The notes beneath the pieces are model-generated. The model was not told where the DNA came from and did no database searches. It saw nothing but the letters and a program-made list of their open reading frames with translations. From Scrofimicrobium canadense (GTDB taxonomy: Bacteria > Actinomycetota > Actinomycetes > Actinomycetales > Actinomycetaceae), in NCBI RefSeq assembly GCF_009696615.1, contig NZ_VULO01000002.1, forward strand, positions 62,001-126,000: a stretch of 64,000 nt of DNA, in the 5' to 3' direction. Positions 53,901-62,872 of the stretch are shown piece by piece (within the stretch, counting starts at the first letter, position 1; each line of letters starts with the position of its first letter). Position numbers and translations under genes: made by a program.

Positions 53901-54414
53901 GAAACGGGATCTCCTTGCAATCATCCGTGATGTCGACACTCAGATTCGGGTCGCCTTTGAAGAGGCATTTGCTCAAACGGCAGACGAATTCGACACAGTA
54001 TTTGCTGGACTTTTCCCCGGGGGGAAGGGCCGTTTGAGCCTCACCGATCCAGACGATCCCCTGCATACAGGGGTAGAGATTTATGCTCGTCCTGCCGGAA
54101 AGAAAGTTACGCGCTTATCGCTTCTATCCGGTGGTGAACGCTCGCTCGCTGCCTTGGCATACCTGATCGCCATTTTTAAAGCGCGCCCTTCTCCCTTTTA
54201 CGTGATGGACGAAGTTGAGGCAGCGCTAGATGATATTAATCTCTCCCGCGTCCTGACGGCATTTTCAGATTTGCAGAAGACCAGTCAGCTCATTTTAATT
54301 ACTCACCAGAAACGCACCATGGAGATTGCTGATGCCCTCTACGGCGTTAGTATGCGTGACGGCGTTTCGCAAGTAATATCACATCGATTATCACAGGAAC
54401 GTTACAAGTCGTAA
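50950..54414 (+). CDS. smc: Chromosome segregation protein SMC
   Basis: 1154 residues. N-terminal Walker A GPNGSGKSN (about residue 32), long coiled coils, a hinge domain at about residues 490-650 (QGQLVDRLTVAVGWEKAISALLG, landmarks GQLVDRLTVAVGWE), second coiled coil, then the C-terminal ABC signature LLSGGERSLAAL and Walker B VMDEVEAALDDIN. It condenses and aligns the chromosome with ScpA/ScpB. The ribosome site GAGGA lies at the end of ndk. Starts the smc-ftsY-ffh group typical of actinobacteria. Confidence 0.96.
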   Translation: MYLKSLSLRGFKSFAKPTTFRFEPGITCVVGPNGSGKSNVVDALSWVMGEQGAKNLRGGAMADVIFAGSSGRAGLGRAFVELTIDNSDGLLPIDYAEVTISRTLFRGGGSEYAINGADARLLDVQELLSDTGMGKQMHVIVGQGRLDAVLRATPEERRAFIDEAAGVLKHRRRKERALRKLENMDQNLVRVLDLTEEIKRQLKPLARQAKAARVAEDVLSEIDETSRRLVAEDLVRARERHERDTALAQQARDRVEGSSSESHSLELRLRELEGKLENVDQYVRGYTEMTHQFDSVRERLASLVGIAMERISSHTGREVVSEAQIDLARQNVQGARKEAQDLAADAQAKTESLSRTREQRKNAEEAEREARKNLHYAEEALSRRQTESSRLLQAVARTQSRYEEAQAALERAENERLQAAKDLASLPLPAQPDESEDTSEVLSAHHTRMALEESEARKALEEAHKEESTIQAALAKWQGQRQALEPKKPEFKELDDGRWAPQGQLVDRLTVAVGWEKAISALLGTFDEAVIVGENDSVASGLRWASETGIGLRAVVSGNADTPVEGNAWEAVESTRGLDGAIAELLDGAWLAEDLDEAQALLQRPGVRKVATRDGVVLGRRTIAGGSTDMQAALVVRAEWKNARAEEERCEKALRLAQERVVRAKNHLQQASASTAEAMSKLREFDARSARLAKERAEEAARRAAAVAREERAAQEVLRRTTAVEESAQAAREAAQAAEAIPEVNAESFLKEPRQALDQATQRLRVVRETEMKAEVAAREARDKAQAAARALQVMTDRVRMLEDDRRRGLEEATAQERRKSHLLDVHKRADAGRNEAAKHYATALALREKYEAQASELKEEIVRVRTDLEKHRSSQSHADEIRRQAEVALAQSALMMDEATKRAEELSDDIEALIASHGPHIPVIDSEGNAVPYSRADIQERLEQARTRLARLGVVNPLAVEEHKALSERLQFLEDQVADLQKSKRDLLAIIRDVDTQIRVAFEEAFAQTADEFDTVFAGLFPGGKGRLSLTDPDDPLHTGVEIYARPAGKKVTRLSLLSGGERSLAALAYLIAIFKARPSPFYVMDEVEAALDDINLSRVLTAFSDLQKTSQLILITHQKRTMEIADALYGVSMRDGVSQVISHRLSQERYKS

Positions 54415-54461
54415 CAGTTTTATAAATATCGTCATGTCGGCGGGAACTTCTTTGGAGAAAG

Positions 54462-54800
54462 TTGGACCATGGACACATGGCAATGTTGAGTTTGGGGATC
54501 GCGGTGTTTTTCATCCTTGCTGTGGGGATTGGTGTAATCGTAACGTTGGCGCTACAGCAGTATTCTGTAGATCAGTGGGAAGACCGAATTAAAGATACTG
54601 TGCGGGCGATGAAAACGCCTCGCCAGGAATTAACTCCTGTTAAAGAAGTAGAAACAAAAAAGGTGTCATTAGGGGATCTGTTGCAGGAGATGCCCGACGT
54701 CGAAGACAAGGTACCGGTTGTCGAAAAGCGTGAGAGAGTTTCTGCAATCACGCGTTTCCCACAGTTCCACTCTGTTGAGGGATATCAAGCTCGCAACTGA
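54462..54800 (+). CDS. One-TM protein of unknown function between smc and ftsY
   Basis: 112 residues: a short N-terminus, one strong membrane helix (about residues 10-30), then an 80-residue charged cytoplasmic tail with no known domain. TTG at 54462 is chosen because GGAGAAAG ends directly before it; ATG 54477 is too far from that site. I do not recognise a family. It sits in the smc-ftsY-ffh cluster, so a link to membrane targeting or division is possible but unproven. Confidence 0.65.
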   Translation: MDHGHMAMLSLGIAVFFILAVGIGVIVTLALQQYSVDQWEDRIKDTVRAMKTPRQELTPVKEVETKKVSLGDLLQEMPDVEDKVPVVEKRERVSAITRFPQFHSVEGYQARN

Positions 54801-54860
54801 AATCTGGATTAGTAGTCTGCCAGTTGGCAGAGCGCGCCTGCGCTGTGGGAATATGGACTC

Positions 54861-56027
54861 ATGCCTGATTTGACTCATCCGTTAGTGATCGCAGCAATCA
54901 TCCTTGCGGTACTATGCGTTGTCGGTGTGGTGTGGTGGGCAATTGCCCGGCGCTCTCACCCCCACGGCGTAGAAGACGCACAAACTACGCCTGAACCCCC
55001 TTCGGTGATTCCAGACGCTGTTGCGGAAGACGAGGTTCACGCAGTTGACCAGCCTCTTCAAGACATTATTGAGTCTCCCAGTGTAGAAGAGCCACCGGTT
55101 GAGATACCGGAGGCCCCCATGACCCGCATGCAGCGGCTGCGTGGGCGCTTGGCTCGATCTGGATCCCTGGGGAAAGCTGTTTTGGCGGTTTTGTCGCGAG
55201 GGAATCTCAGCGAAGCTGACTGGGAGGAAATCGAAGACACTCTCTTGAGTGCAGACGTAGGGTTAGCTGCAACAGACGAGATCATGGAGCGCCTTCGCAC
55301 AGAAGTGAAAGTGCGGGGCGATGTATCTCCAGTGGAAGCACAACAGATCCTCAAGCAAGAGCTTCTTGCCGCGGTCGGTACCGATATGGATCGTTCGCTT
55401 CACTTGGATAAGGCTGAGGGGCCAGCTGCGATTCTTGTTGTCGGGGTCAATGGCACGGGAAAGACCACGACTGTCGGCAAATTGGCGCGTGTTTTGCGTG
55501 CGCAAGATAAAACCGTACTTTTGGGAGCGGCAGATACGTTTAGGGCCGCGGCGACCGAACAGCTTGCCACGTGGGGGCAACGCGTTGGGGTGGACGTAGT
55601 CAGTTCCGAGCGTGAAGGAGGTGACCCTGCATCCGTCGCGTTTGACGCTGTCAAGGAAGCCAAAGAACGTGGCATCGATGTTGTCCTGGTGGACACGGCG
55701 GGACGTCTGCAAACCAAGGCAACCCTCATGGACGAGCTAGGCAAGGTGAAACGGGTCATGGAAAAACAGGGACCCGTCGATGAAGTACTGCTGGTTTTGG
55801 ACGCCACCACCGGACAAAACGGTATGCGTCAAGCCGAGGTTTTCGGCCAGGTTGTTGGCCTGACCGGTATTGTGCTGACTAAACTTGATGGATCCGCAAA
55901 AGGCGGTATTGTCATATCGGTTCAAAAGGAATTGGGAGTTCCAGTGAAATTCGTGGGCTTAGGGGAGGGCCCCGATGATTTGGCCCCCTTTGATCCGGAA
56001 AGTTTCGTCGACGCTATCGTCGGGTAA
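54861..56027 (+). CDS. ftsY: Signal recognition particle receptor FtsY
   Basis: 388 residues. An N-terminal membrane helix (LVIAAIILAVLCVVGVVWWA) is followed by an acidic A-region and the NG GTPase domain. G-motifs: GVNGTGKTTT (about residue 195), DTFRAAATEQL, DTAGRLQTKATL, TKLDGSAKGG and the closing GEGPDDLAPF. It docks SRP-ribosome complexes at the membrane. Usual actinobacterial placement before ffh. Confidence 0.96.
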   Translation: MPDLTHPLVIAAIILAVLCVVGVVWWAIARRSHPHGVEDAQTTPEPPSVIPDAVAEDEVHAVDQPLQDIIESPSVEEPPVEIPEAPMTRMQRLRGRLARSGSLGKAVLAVLSRGNLSEADWEEIEDTLLSADVGLAATDEIMERLRTEVKVRGDVSPVEAQQILKQELLAAVGTDMDRSLHLDKAEGPAAILVVGVNGTGKTTTVGKLARVLRAQDKTVLLGAADTFRAAATEQLATWGQRVGVDVVSSEREGGDPASVAFDAVKEAKERGIDVVLVDTAGRLQTKATLMDELGKVKRVMEKQGPVDEVLLVLDATTGQNGMRQAEVFGQVVGLTGIVLTKLDGSAKGGIVISVQKELGVPVKFVGLGEGPDDLAPFDPESFVDAIVG

Positions 56028-56068
56028 CATTTACGTGACAAACATTTGAGACTAGGCGGGTATTTAGA

Positions 56069-57664
56069 GTGTTCAACAATCTCTCCGATCGGCTACGAGA
56101 CTCCTTCAAGCGACTGCGCTCTAAGGGCGTCCTATCTGAAGCTGATGTTGACGCGACAGTTGGGGAGATTCGCCGCGCCCTCATCGACGCTGACGTTGCT
56201 CTCCCTGTTGTACGTGACTTCACCAAGGCGGTCCGTGAGAAGGCGTACGGTGCAGCGCGTTCCCAGGCTTTGAATCCGGGACAGCAAGTTGTACGGGTTG
56301 TCCATGAACAACTGGTTGAGGTCCTTGGCGGTGAAAGCCGCGAACTGGTGTTTGCCCAGCGCGGTCCAACAGTCTTTATGCTGGCAGGTTTGCAGGGTGC
56401 TGGTAAAACCACGTTGGCTGGAAAACTGGGCAAGTGGCTGCGTGAAAGCGGTAAAACGGTCCTGCTAGTAGCGTCTGATTTACAGCGTCCTAATGCGGTC
56501 AACCAGCTACAAGTTGTGGGTCAGCGCGCCGGTGTTGAGGTGTGGGCTCCAGAACCTGGTAACGGTGTGGGTGATCCAGTGCAGGTAGCGCGGTCAGGAC
56601 TGGCCCATGCGCTGGAAAACGGCATTGACGTTGTCATTGTTGATACTGCGGGACGCCTGGGCGTTGACGAAGAAATGATGCAGCAGGCTCGTGATATTCG
56701 CGATGCCGTTAACCCTCATGAGATCATGTTCGTCCTCGACGCGATGATCGGTCAAGACGCGGTGCAGACCGCTACCGCATTCCGCGATGGTGTGGGCTTC
56801 ACCGGTGTCGTCATGTCGAAACTTGATGGTGACGCGCGTGGTGGGGCCTCTCTATCTGTGCGAGGCGTTACGGGAGCGCCCATTCTTTTCGCTTCTACCG
56901 GTGAGGGATTAGACGATTTTGAGCGGTTCCATGCAGACCGCATGGCCGGACGCATCCTCGACATGGGTGACATTCTCACTCTTATTGAAGAAGCAGAACG
57001 CAAGTTCGACCAAGACGAAGCCGAACGCATGGCTGCGAAAGCCGCCAGTGGAGACCTCACACTGACAGATTTCCTCTCGCAGCTTCAGCAAATGCGCAAA
57101 CTTGGTTCCATGAAGAAGATCCTGGGGATGCTTCCAGGCATGGGAGAAATGCGCGAACAACTAGAAAACTTCGATGAGCGTGAGGTCAACCGGGTTGAGG
57201 CCATCGTCCGTTCTATGACTCCCGCGGAACGCGACGACATCGGCATACTCAACGGTTCACGCCGTGCTCGCATTGCAGCAGGCTCTGGAACCACAGTCAC
57301 TGAAGTCAATCAACTAGTTAAACGCTTTGAAGCCGCCCGCAAGATGATGAAACACATGGGCAAGGGGGGCATGCCTGACCTTTCTGGTGGAATCCCTCAG
57401 ATGGGTGGTGCTGGAAAGAAAACTCAGCGGCGCGAACAGATGCGGGCCCAAGCCGCTAAGAAAAAGAAAGTACAAAAGAAGGCGCGTTCGGGTAATCCAG
57501 CTAAGAGGCGTCAACAAGAACTCGAAGCGATGCTCCCGAAGGATCATCGCGGGGGCGCTGTGGCTCCGAAGGGTGCTGCCTTTGGACTTCCTGTCGAACC
57601 TGAAGAGGCTCGCCCCACCTTTGATCAGCTTCCAGAAGACTTGCAGCGTTTGATGGGTCGATGA
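56069..57664 (+). CDS. ffh: Signal recognition particle protein Ffh
   Basis: 531 residues. NG domain with GLQGAGKTTLAGKL, DTAGRLGVDEEM, SKLDGDARGGASLS, then the methionine-rich M domain (LSQLQQMRKLGSMKKILGMLPG, landmarks QQMRKLGSMKK and GMLPGMG) that binds signal peptides and 4.5S RNA. A basic, Lys-rich tail and a further C-terminal extension (GGAVAPKGAAFGLP) are longer than in E. coli but common in actinobacteria. GTG 56069 has a weak GGCGGG upstream. Confidence 0.96.
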   Translation: MFNNLSDRLRDSFKRLRSKGVLSEADVDATVGEIRRALIDADVALPVVRDFTKAVREKAYGAARSQALNPGQQVVRVVHEQLVEVLGGESRELVFAQRGPTVFMLAGLQGAGKTTLAGKLGKWLRESGKTVLLVASDLQRPNAVNQLQVVGQRAGVEVWAPEPGNGVGDPVQVARSGLAHALENGIDVVIVDTAGRLGVDEEMMQQARDIRDAVNPHEIMFVLDAMIGQDAVQTATAFRDGVGFTGVVMSKLDGDARGGASLSVRGVTGAPILFASTGEGLDDFERFHADRMAGRILDMGDILTLIEEAERKFDQDEAERMAAKAASGDLTLTDFLSQLQQMRKLGSMKKILGMLPGMGEMREQLENFDEREVNRVEAIVRSMTPAERDDIGILNGSRRARIAAGSGTTVTEVNQLVKRFEAARKMMKHMGKGGMPDLSGGIPQMGGAGKKTQRREQMRAQAAKKKKVQKKARSGNPAKRRQQELEAMLPKDHRGGAVAPKGAAFGLPVEPEEARPTFDQLPEDLQRLMGR

Positions 57665-58734
57665 TGGAGCCCATCACCGGGTGGGTTCTGTGGAGAGATA
57701 CCCCTAAGAGTCCGGCCTCTTTCCGGTGGGGGACTCTCAGTAGTGGGTTATCTTTCCATGAGGAAAAGACCCCCGGTGCTGGTCCGTGGATCACTCCTGG
57801 TCTAGTGGATGTCCATGCTCACCTGGGTATAGGAGAGACCGGTCCTGCCGGCCAGGAAGATGCTCTGCGCGCGGCACAGACAAATTGGAACAGCGGTGTA
57901 ACGGCTATTCGAGAGCCGGGATCACCCACACCCCCCGTAGACGCTTCACCTCTGACGGTAATTCGGGCTGGACGTCATATTGCCAGGCCAAAACGCTATC
58001 TTCGTGGGCTTGCCATTGAATTGGAAAACCCAAATGATTTACCAAAGGTCGTGGCCCAGCAGACCCAGACTTCCGATGGTTGGGTGAAACTGGTGGGGGA
58101 CTGGATTGACCGTTCTAACGGCGCTGATTCTGATCTTGATCCGTTGTGGGACACACATATCCTGGTTGATGCGGTTGCGGCAGCACACGACAACGGTGCC
58201 CGTGTCGCAGTGCACGCATTCTCTAGGCCAGCTATAGACAGTCTTTTAGAAGCGAGAGTTGACACGATTGAACACGGGTCAGGTATGACCTTTGACCATG
58301 CTGTCGAGGCGGCTCGTCTTGGTATCGCCGTAACCCCAACTCTTGGACAAGTGGAGTTGTTCCCCTCCTTCGCCGGAGATGCTAAGAAAAAGTACCCTCG
58401 TTACGCCCACACCATGACGGAGCTGTTCGATCACCGGTACCAGTGGTTTGATGATCTGCGCAGTGCAGGAGTGCAACTATTACCTGGAACCGATGCGGGG
58501 GGCTACCAGCCGCACGGAGAGATTCAAACTGAGCTGCAACGCTGGGTTGATTACGGCATGACAGAAACAGAAGTCGTGGACCTAGCTACCTGGCGTGCCC
58601 GGGATTTTCTAGGACTTCCTTCTCTCCATCCGGAAGGGCCCGAAGAGTTCGTTATTTTTGAAGAGCGCCCCGCGCTCACCAAACCCGTCAGTGTCGTCGG
58701 TGGAGCAGACCTGCTCCAATGCCGTCGTGCATAG
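57661..58734 (+). CDS. Amidohydrolase family protein (imidazolonepropionase-like)
   Basis: 357 residues. TIM-barrel metal hydrolase: TPGLVDVHAHLG (HxH), ARVAVHAFSRPAI (metal His), DTIEHGSGM (second His) and LLPGTDAGGYQPHGEI (catalytic Asp). The family includes imidazolonepropionase, prolidase-like and cyclic-imide hydrolases; substrate unknown. It overlaps ffh by four bases (ATGA), so it is translated from the same mRNA, although its function seems unrelated to protein targeting. Confidence 0.87.
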   Translation: MMEPITGWVLWRDTPKSPASFRWGTLSSGLSFHEEKTPGAGPWITPGLVDVHAHLGIGETGPAGQEDALRAAQTNWNSGVTAIREPGSPTPPVDASPLTVIRAGRHIARPKRYLRGLAIELENPNDLPKVVAQQTQTSDGWVKLVGDWIDRSNGADSDLDPLWDTHILVDAVAAAHDNGARVAVHAFSRPAIDSLLEARVDTIEHGSGMTFDHAVEAARLGIAVTPTLGQVELFPSFAGDAKKKYPRYAHTMTELFDHRYQWFDDLRSAGVQLLPGTDAGGYQPHGEIQTELQRWVDYGMTETEVVDLATWRARDFLGLPSLHPEGPEEFVIFEERPALTKPVSVVGGADLLQCRRA

Positions 58735-58775
58735 GGAGGCTCGATGCGTACATCGAATAGGAGATGGCGGAAAGC

Positions 58776-59579
58776 CTAGAGCGCAGACAGAACTTCGTCG
58801 ATCCCGCGCAGAACTGTCTCTTGTGCTCCAGTTGCGGCTGCAATCACGGCTGAAGGATCCGTAGGAGCAGCAGAAAACGACAGATCAGAGACGACCGACA
58901 TGCCACACACTCTCACACCAAGAGCATGCAACATCAGGGCTTCCATCACGGTAGACATGCCCACGCAATCCACACCAGAATTCGCAAGAATCTGAGTTTC
59001 GAGGCGAGTCTGATATTCCGGTCCCCGCATAAGGCCATAGCTGCCGCGTCGCTGGCAAGCACCTGCCAGGATGTCTGTCAGATGAGGATCCCAACACGCG
59101 GTCGTATCAAGAAAAATCGTGCCATCAAAAGGGGAGATGCCAGTGAAGTTAGCGTGATCGTCAATTGCCATCACGTCCCCCAGATGCCAATCGCGTAAAC
59201 ACCCATTTGCATTACACAAGATGGCTGCACGCACCCCAGCACACGCCGCAGCACGCTCAAGGGCGGTAACCGGCTCAGTCCCCAGTCCCTCGTACAAATG
59301 GGTTCGACCCAAAGCCACGGCAATGGTCTTGTCTTTGCGGTAGATGGACAGCTCATTGAGATGTCCATCCGCGCAGGGAGCAATAACTCCAGGAATACTA
59401 TCGAGTCGAATCTTAGCGTCAGGGGCGGCCCACATTTCACTTTGCTCCAACGTATCAGCCAAACCAGAACCTAACACCACCAGGACATCAATCGGCCCAC
59501 CGGCAACGCTGCGCAGGTATTCACCTGCTTGCCTATCACGCGCAGACAAGAGGAAATCGGGAAAAGACTCTGGTGTCAC
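58776..59579 (-). CDS. punA: Purine-nucleoside phosphorylase
   Basis: 267 residues, class II trimeric PNP family: nucleoside + phosphate to base + ribose-1-phosphate. Seen: VVLGSGLADTLE (phosphate-binding loop), LGRTHLYEGL, AILCNANGCL, MRGPEYQTRLETQIL (GPxYET-like) and VGMSTVMEALMLHALGVRV. GTG 59579 has AGGGG upstream. Divergent from an NCS1 nucleobase permease, so the pair serves purine salvage. Confidence 0.92.
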   Translation of the reverse strand: MTPESFPDFLLSARDRQAGEYLRSVAGGPIDVLVVLGSGLADTLEQSEMWAAPDAKIRLDSIPGVIAPCADGHLNELSIYRKDKTIAVALGRTHLYEGLGTEPVTALERAAACAGVRAAILCNANGCLRDWHLGDVMAIDDHANFTGISPFDGTIFLDTTACWDPHLTDILAGACQRRGSYGLMRGPEYQTRLETQILANSGVDCVGMSTVMEALMLHALGVRVCGMSVVSDLSFSAAPTDPSAVIAAATGAQETVLRGIDEVLSAL

Positions 59580-59702
59580 GGGGAACCCCTACTTCTTGTC
59601 AAGGTCGTCGTATAGGAATCATGGTACCGCCCCTGTGCTGCCAGACACCTCCAGGTAGCATAGAAACCCCATCGATAAGTGCTCTACTAAAAGGAGAAAT
59701 CC

Positions 59703-61202
59703 ATGAGCGTTCACAGTGACGACTCTGCGGCTGAACAGGTGGCCACACGCGGTGGAATCGAACTGACAGGTATTGAAATAGTCAGTGAAGCTGAACGAAC
59801 AGCAAAACCACGCAACCTCTTCCTACCCTGGTTCGCCTCAAACATCTCCGTATTCGGTATGAGTTACGGTGCTTGGGTATTAGGGTTTGGAATCTCCTTC
59901 TGGCAAGCAACAATAGTGGCCATCATCGGCGTGATACTCTCATTTGCCATCTGCGGCGTTATCGCACTGGGAGGCAAACGCGGCTCCGTACCGACAATGG
60001 TGATGTCCCGATCAGCCTTTGGTGTCCAAGGAGCCAAAGTCCCCGGAATCATATCCTGGCTGACCTCCATCGGATGGGAAACCTCCCTGGCCATCACCGC
60101 AGTTCTTGCTACCGCCACAGTATTTGAACGCCTGGGATGGGTGGGGCAAGACCACACGAGTGTCTCGATCGTCGCCTCCATAGTTGTCGCAGTGCTCATC
60201 GTTTTAGGAGCCGTCGCCGGATACCACATCATCATGAAGATGCAGGCGGTCCTCACCTGGCTTACCGGTATCACCACAATCATTTACGTCTTTCTAGTCA
60301 TCCCACACATTGACTGGGCTGCTTTGATGGCCATCCCTACGGGCTCCTTTCCGGCAATGATCGGTGGCATGACCATGGTGATGACAGGAATGGGGTTGGG
60401 ATGGGTCAACATCGCAGCCGACTGGGCTCGCTACCAATCCCGCGACGCTAAAGGATCCTCAATAGTTTTCTGGAACACCCTGGGCGGCTCACTGGGACCC
60501 GTTGTGCTCATCACCTTCGGACTAATGCTTGCCGGATCATCTGCCGAATTATCGGAAAACATTGGTACGGACCCCGTTGGTGCGCTAGCTACAATCCTGC
60601 CAACCTGGTTCCTCATCCCTTTCCTTCTCACAGCGATCCTCTCGCTGCTTTCTGGCGCGATCAACGGCATCTATTCGTCAGGGCTGACACTACTGACATT
60701 GGGAATCAACATTCCACGCCCCGTCGCCTCGCTCATAGATGGAATAATTCTCTCCCTGGGCACCATCTATGTTGTTTTCTTCTCCCCAACATTCATCGGT
60801 CCGTTCCAGTCCTTCCTGGTTACCCTAGGTGTGCCGCTTGCGGCATGGGCTGGGATCATGATGGCAGATATTGCATTGCGCAAGAAGAGCTATGACGAGT
60901 TTGCTCTATTCAACTCGAGCGGCCGCTATGGCGCGGTGAACTGGGCAGCACTGGGACTCATGGCTGTGTGTTGTGTGATCGGTTGGGGACTGGTGATCAA
61001 CGGCTACTCGGATGCCTCCTGGAATGACTGGCAGGGATACCTGCTCGGAATGATTGGCGGCAAAGAAGGCGTATGGGCCTCGGGAAATATTGGCGTCATT
61101 ATCGCGTTGATCATTGGATTTGGTGGATACTATGCGTTGTGTTCGGGGCGGGTACACCGCCAAGAGGAGACTCAGGGTGAAGCTGCAAGTTTAGGAGCCT
61201 AG
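59703..61202 (+). CDS. NCS1 family purine/cytosine permease
   Basis: 499 residues with about twelve membrane helices, of the nucleobase:cation symporter-1 family (CodB/PucI relatives). The N-terminus reads LFLPWFASNISVFGMSYGAW (landmark LPWFASNISVFG), with AFGVQGAKVPGIISWLTSIGWE and MGLGWVNIAADWARYQ in the core. Likely carries purine or cytosine bases in with protons or sodium. ATG 59703 has AAAGGAG upstream. Divergent from punA; together they import and salvage purines. Confidence 0.9.
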   Translation: MSVHSDDSAAEQVATRGGIELTGIEIVSEAERTAKPRNLFLPWFASNISVFGMSYGAWVLGFGISFWQATIVAIIGVILSFAICGVIALGGKRGSVPTMVMSRSAFGVQGAKVPGIISWLTSIGWETSLAITAVLATATVFERLGWVGQDHTSVSIVASIVVAVLIVLGAVAGYHIIMKMQAVLTWLTGITTIIYVFLVIPHIDWAALMAIPTGSFPAMIGGMTMVMTGMGLGWVNIAADWARYQSRDAKGSSIVFWNTLGGSLGPVVLITFGLMLAGSSAELSENIGTDPVGALATILPTWFLIPFLLTAILSLLSGAINGIYSSGLTLLTLGINIPRPVASLIDGIILSLGTIYVVFFSPTFIGPFQSFLVTLGVPLAAWAGIMMADIALRKKSYDEFALFNSSGRYGAVNWAALGLMAVCCVIGWGLVINGYSDASWNDWQGYLLGMIGGKEGVWASGNIGVIIALIIGFGGYYALCSGRVHRQEETQGEAASLGA

Positions 61203-61208
61203 CGGTAC

Positions 61209-61279
61209 TGACATGTTCGATCAACGAACATGTCACCTGGATGTGTTCGATTTTTCCAAAAAAATCGAACACTAGGTGT
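61209..61279. terminator. Two tandem perfect hairpins between the permease gene and glyS
   Basis: Hairpin 1: TGACATGTTCG (61209-61219), loop ATCAA, CGAACATGTCA (61225-61235). Hairpin 2: GTGTTCGATTTTT (61243-61255), loop CCAA, AAAAATCGAACAC (61260-61272), with CACCT/AGGTG extending it. Both share TGTTCGA/TCGAACA. They begin seven bases after the permease stop, so a terminator role is likely, but the lack of a T-run and shared motif also fit a regulatory site. In the rest of the gap before glyS (61280-61483) I see only its ribosome site. Confidence 0.6.
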
Positions 61280-61483
61280 AGGGGTGTGCGACTACTGCTG
61301 GGCCCGAGTGCGTGTTTTTGTAGGAAATGTACTCCAGAACCGGTAATTATTCGACACCCACGAGCAGGGTGGACAGGCGCGATCACGCCGACAGCGAAGC
61401 AACGACAAGAAGCGCGCTCAGAACGGGCTATACTGTCGAGGTGTTTGCGCCAGCCAGGTGCGACCTACTCATAAGGAGAAATA

Positions 61484-62872
61484 GTGGCGGATACATCGCG
61501 TCTTGATGCAGTGATCAGCTTGGCGAAGCGTCGAGGCTTCGTTTACCCGTGCGGAGAGATCTACGGCGGTACCCGGTCAGCATGGGACTACGGTCCACTG
61601 GGTGTGGAACTCAAAGAAAACATCAAGAAAGCATGGTGGAACCGTATTGTTCGCCAGCGTGAGGATGTTGTAGGACTAGATTCCTCAGTAATCCTGCCCA
61701 AGCGCGTGTGGGAGGCCTCCGGTCACGTCACTGCATTCACCGATCCACTCATTGAATGCTTGTCGTGCCATCACCGTTTTCGTGAGGATCAACTGATTGA
61801 GCAATACGCCGAGAAAAAGGGCGTATCTGAAGATGAAGTAACGATGGAGCTCATTGCTTGTCCCGATTGTGGCACGCGTGGACAGTGGACTGAACCCCGC
61901 TCTTTTTCCGGGCTTCTCAAAACCTATTTGGGGCCTGTCGACGATGAATCCGGACTACACTTCCTACGCCCCGAAACTGCTCAGGGCATCTTTGTGAACT
62001 TTGCGAACGTGATGGCATCAGCACGCAAGAAGCCACCGTTTGGGATTGGCCAGATTGGCAAGGCCTTCCGCAATGAAATCACCCCCGGGAACTTTATCTT
62101 CCGCACCCGTGAATTTGAGCAGATGGAACTAGAGTTCTTTGTCGAACCAGGAACTGATGAGGAATGGCATCAGTACTGGATTGACGAGCGTCTAGCGTGG
62201 TACACAGATCTGGGAATTGAACGCGATCACCTGCGTTTGTATGAGCACCCGCAAGAGAAACTTTCCCACTATTCGAAGCGAACAGTCGACATCGAATACA
62301 CCTTTGGTTTTCAAGGATCGCAGTGGGGTGAACTCGAGGGGATTGCCAACCGCACCGACTACGACCTCTCGACTCATGCGAAAGAATCGGGTGCGAAGCT
62401 CGATTACTTCGACCAGACAAAGAATGAGCGTTGGACCCCCTACGTCATCGAACCCTCAGCTGGTGTTACGCGCTCTTTGATGGCATTCCTGGTTGAAGCA
62501 TTCCATATTGACGAGGCACCCAACACTAAGGGCGGAGTCGATAAGCGTACAGTTCTGCGTCTTGATCCTCGTTTAGCCCCAGTTAAGGCTGCCGTACTTC
62601 CACTGTCTCGCAAAGATGAGCTCACCGGCCCAGCCAAAGAATTGGCTGCTGAACTGCGTAGAGTGTGGAATATAGAGTACGACGATGCTGGAGCCGTGGG
62701 CCGTCGCTATCGCCGTCAAGACGAAATCGGCACTCCGTACTGCATCACCTACGACTTCGATTCTATTGAGGATCGCGCCGTGACTATCCGCGACCGGGAC
62801 ACCATGGAACAGGTGCGGGTACCTCTTGCTGAGGTGCGTGACTGGTTGCTCGATCGAATCGACGCGTGCTAG
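61484..62872 (+). CDS. glyS: Glycyl-tRNA synthetase (single-chain, eukaryotic type)
   Basis: 462 residues, dimeric class II synthetase. Seen: [24 protein letters not shown] (landmarks [11 protein letters not shown] and WDYGPLG), [37 protein letters not shown] (landmarks RNEITPGN and FRTREFEQ) and a C-terminal anticodon domain. GTG 61484 has AAGGAG upstream. No T-box is seen in the 281-base leader. Overlaps dus by seven bases. Confidence 0.96.
   Translation: MADTSRLDAVISLAKRRGFVYPCGEIYGGTRSAWDYGPLGVELKENIKKAWWNRIVRQREDVVGLDSSVILPKRVWEASGHVTAFTDPLIECLSCHHRFREDQLIEQYAEKKGVSEDEVTMELIACPDCGTRGQWTEPRSFSGLLKTYLGPVDDESGLHFLRPETAQGIFVNFANVMASARKKPPFGIGQIGKAFRNEITPGNFIFRTREFEQMELEFFVEPGTDEEWHQYWIDERLAWYTDLGIERDHLRLYEHPQEKLSHYSKRTVDIEYTFGFQGSQWGELEGIANRTDYDLSTHAKESGAKLDYFDQTKNERWTPYVIEPSAGVTRSLMAFLVEAFHIDEAPNTKGGVDKRTVLRLDPRLAPVKAAVLPLSRKDELTGPAKELAAELRRVWNIEYDDAGAVGRRYRRQDEIGTPYCITYDFDSIEDRAVTIRDRDTMEQVRVPLAEVRDWLLDRIDAC

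Noticed and set aside
61209-61235. LexA/SOS box
   Set aside because: The actinobacterial LexA site is TCGAAC-N4-GTTCGA; here the half sites are in the opposite order.
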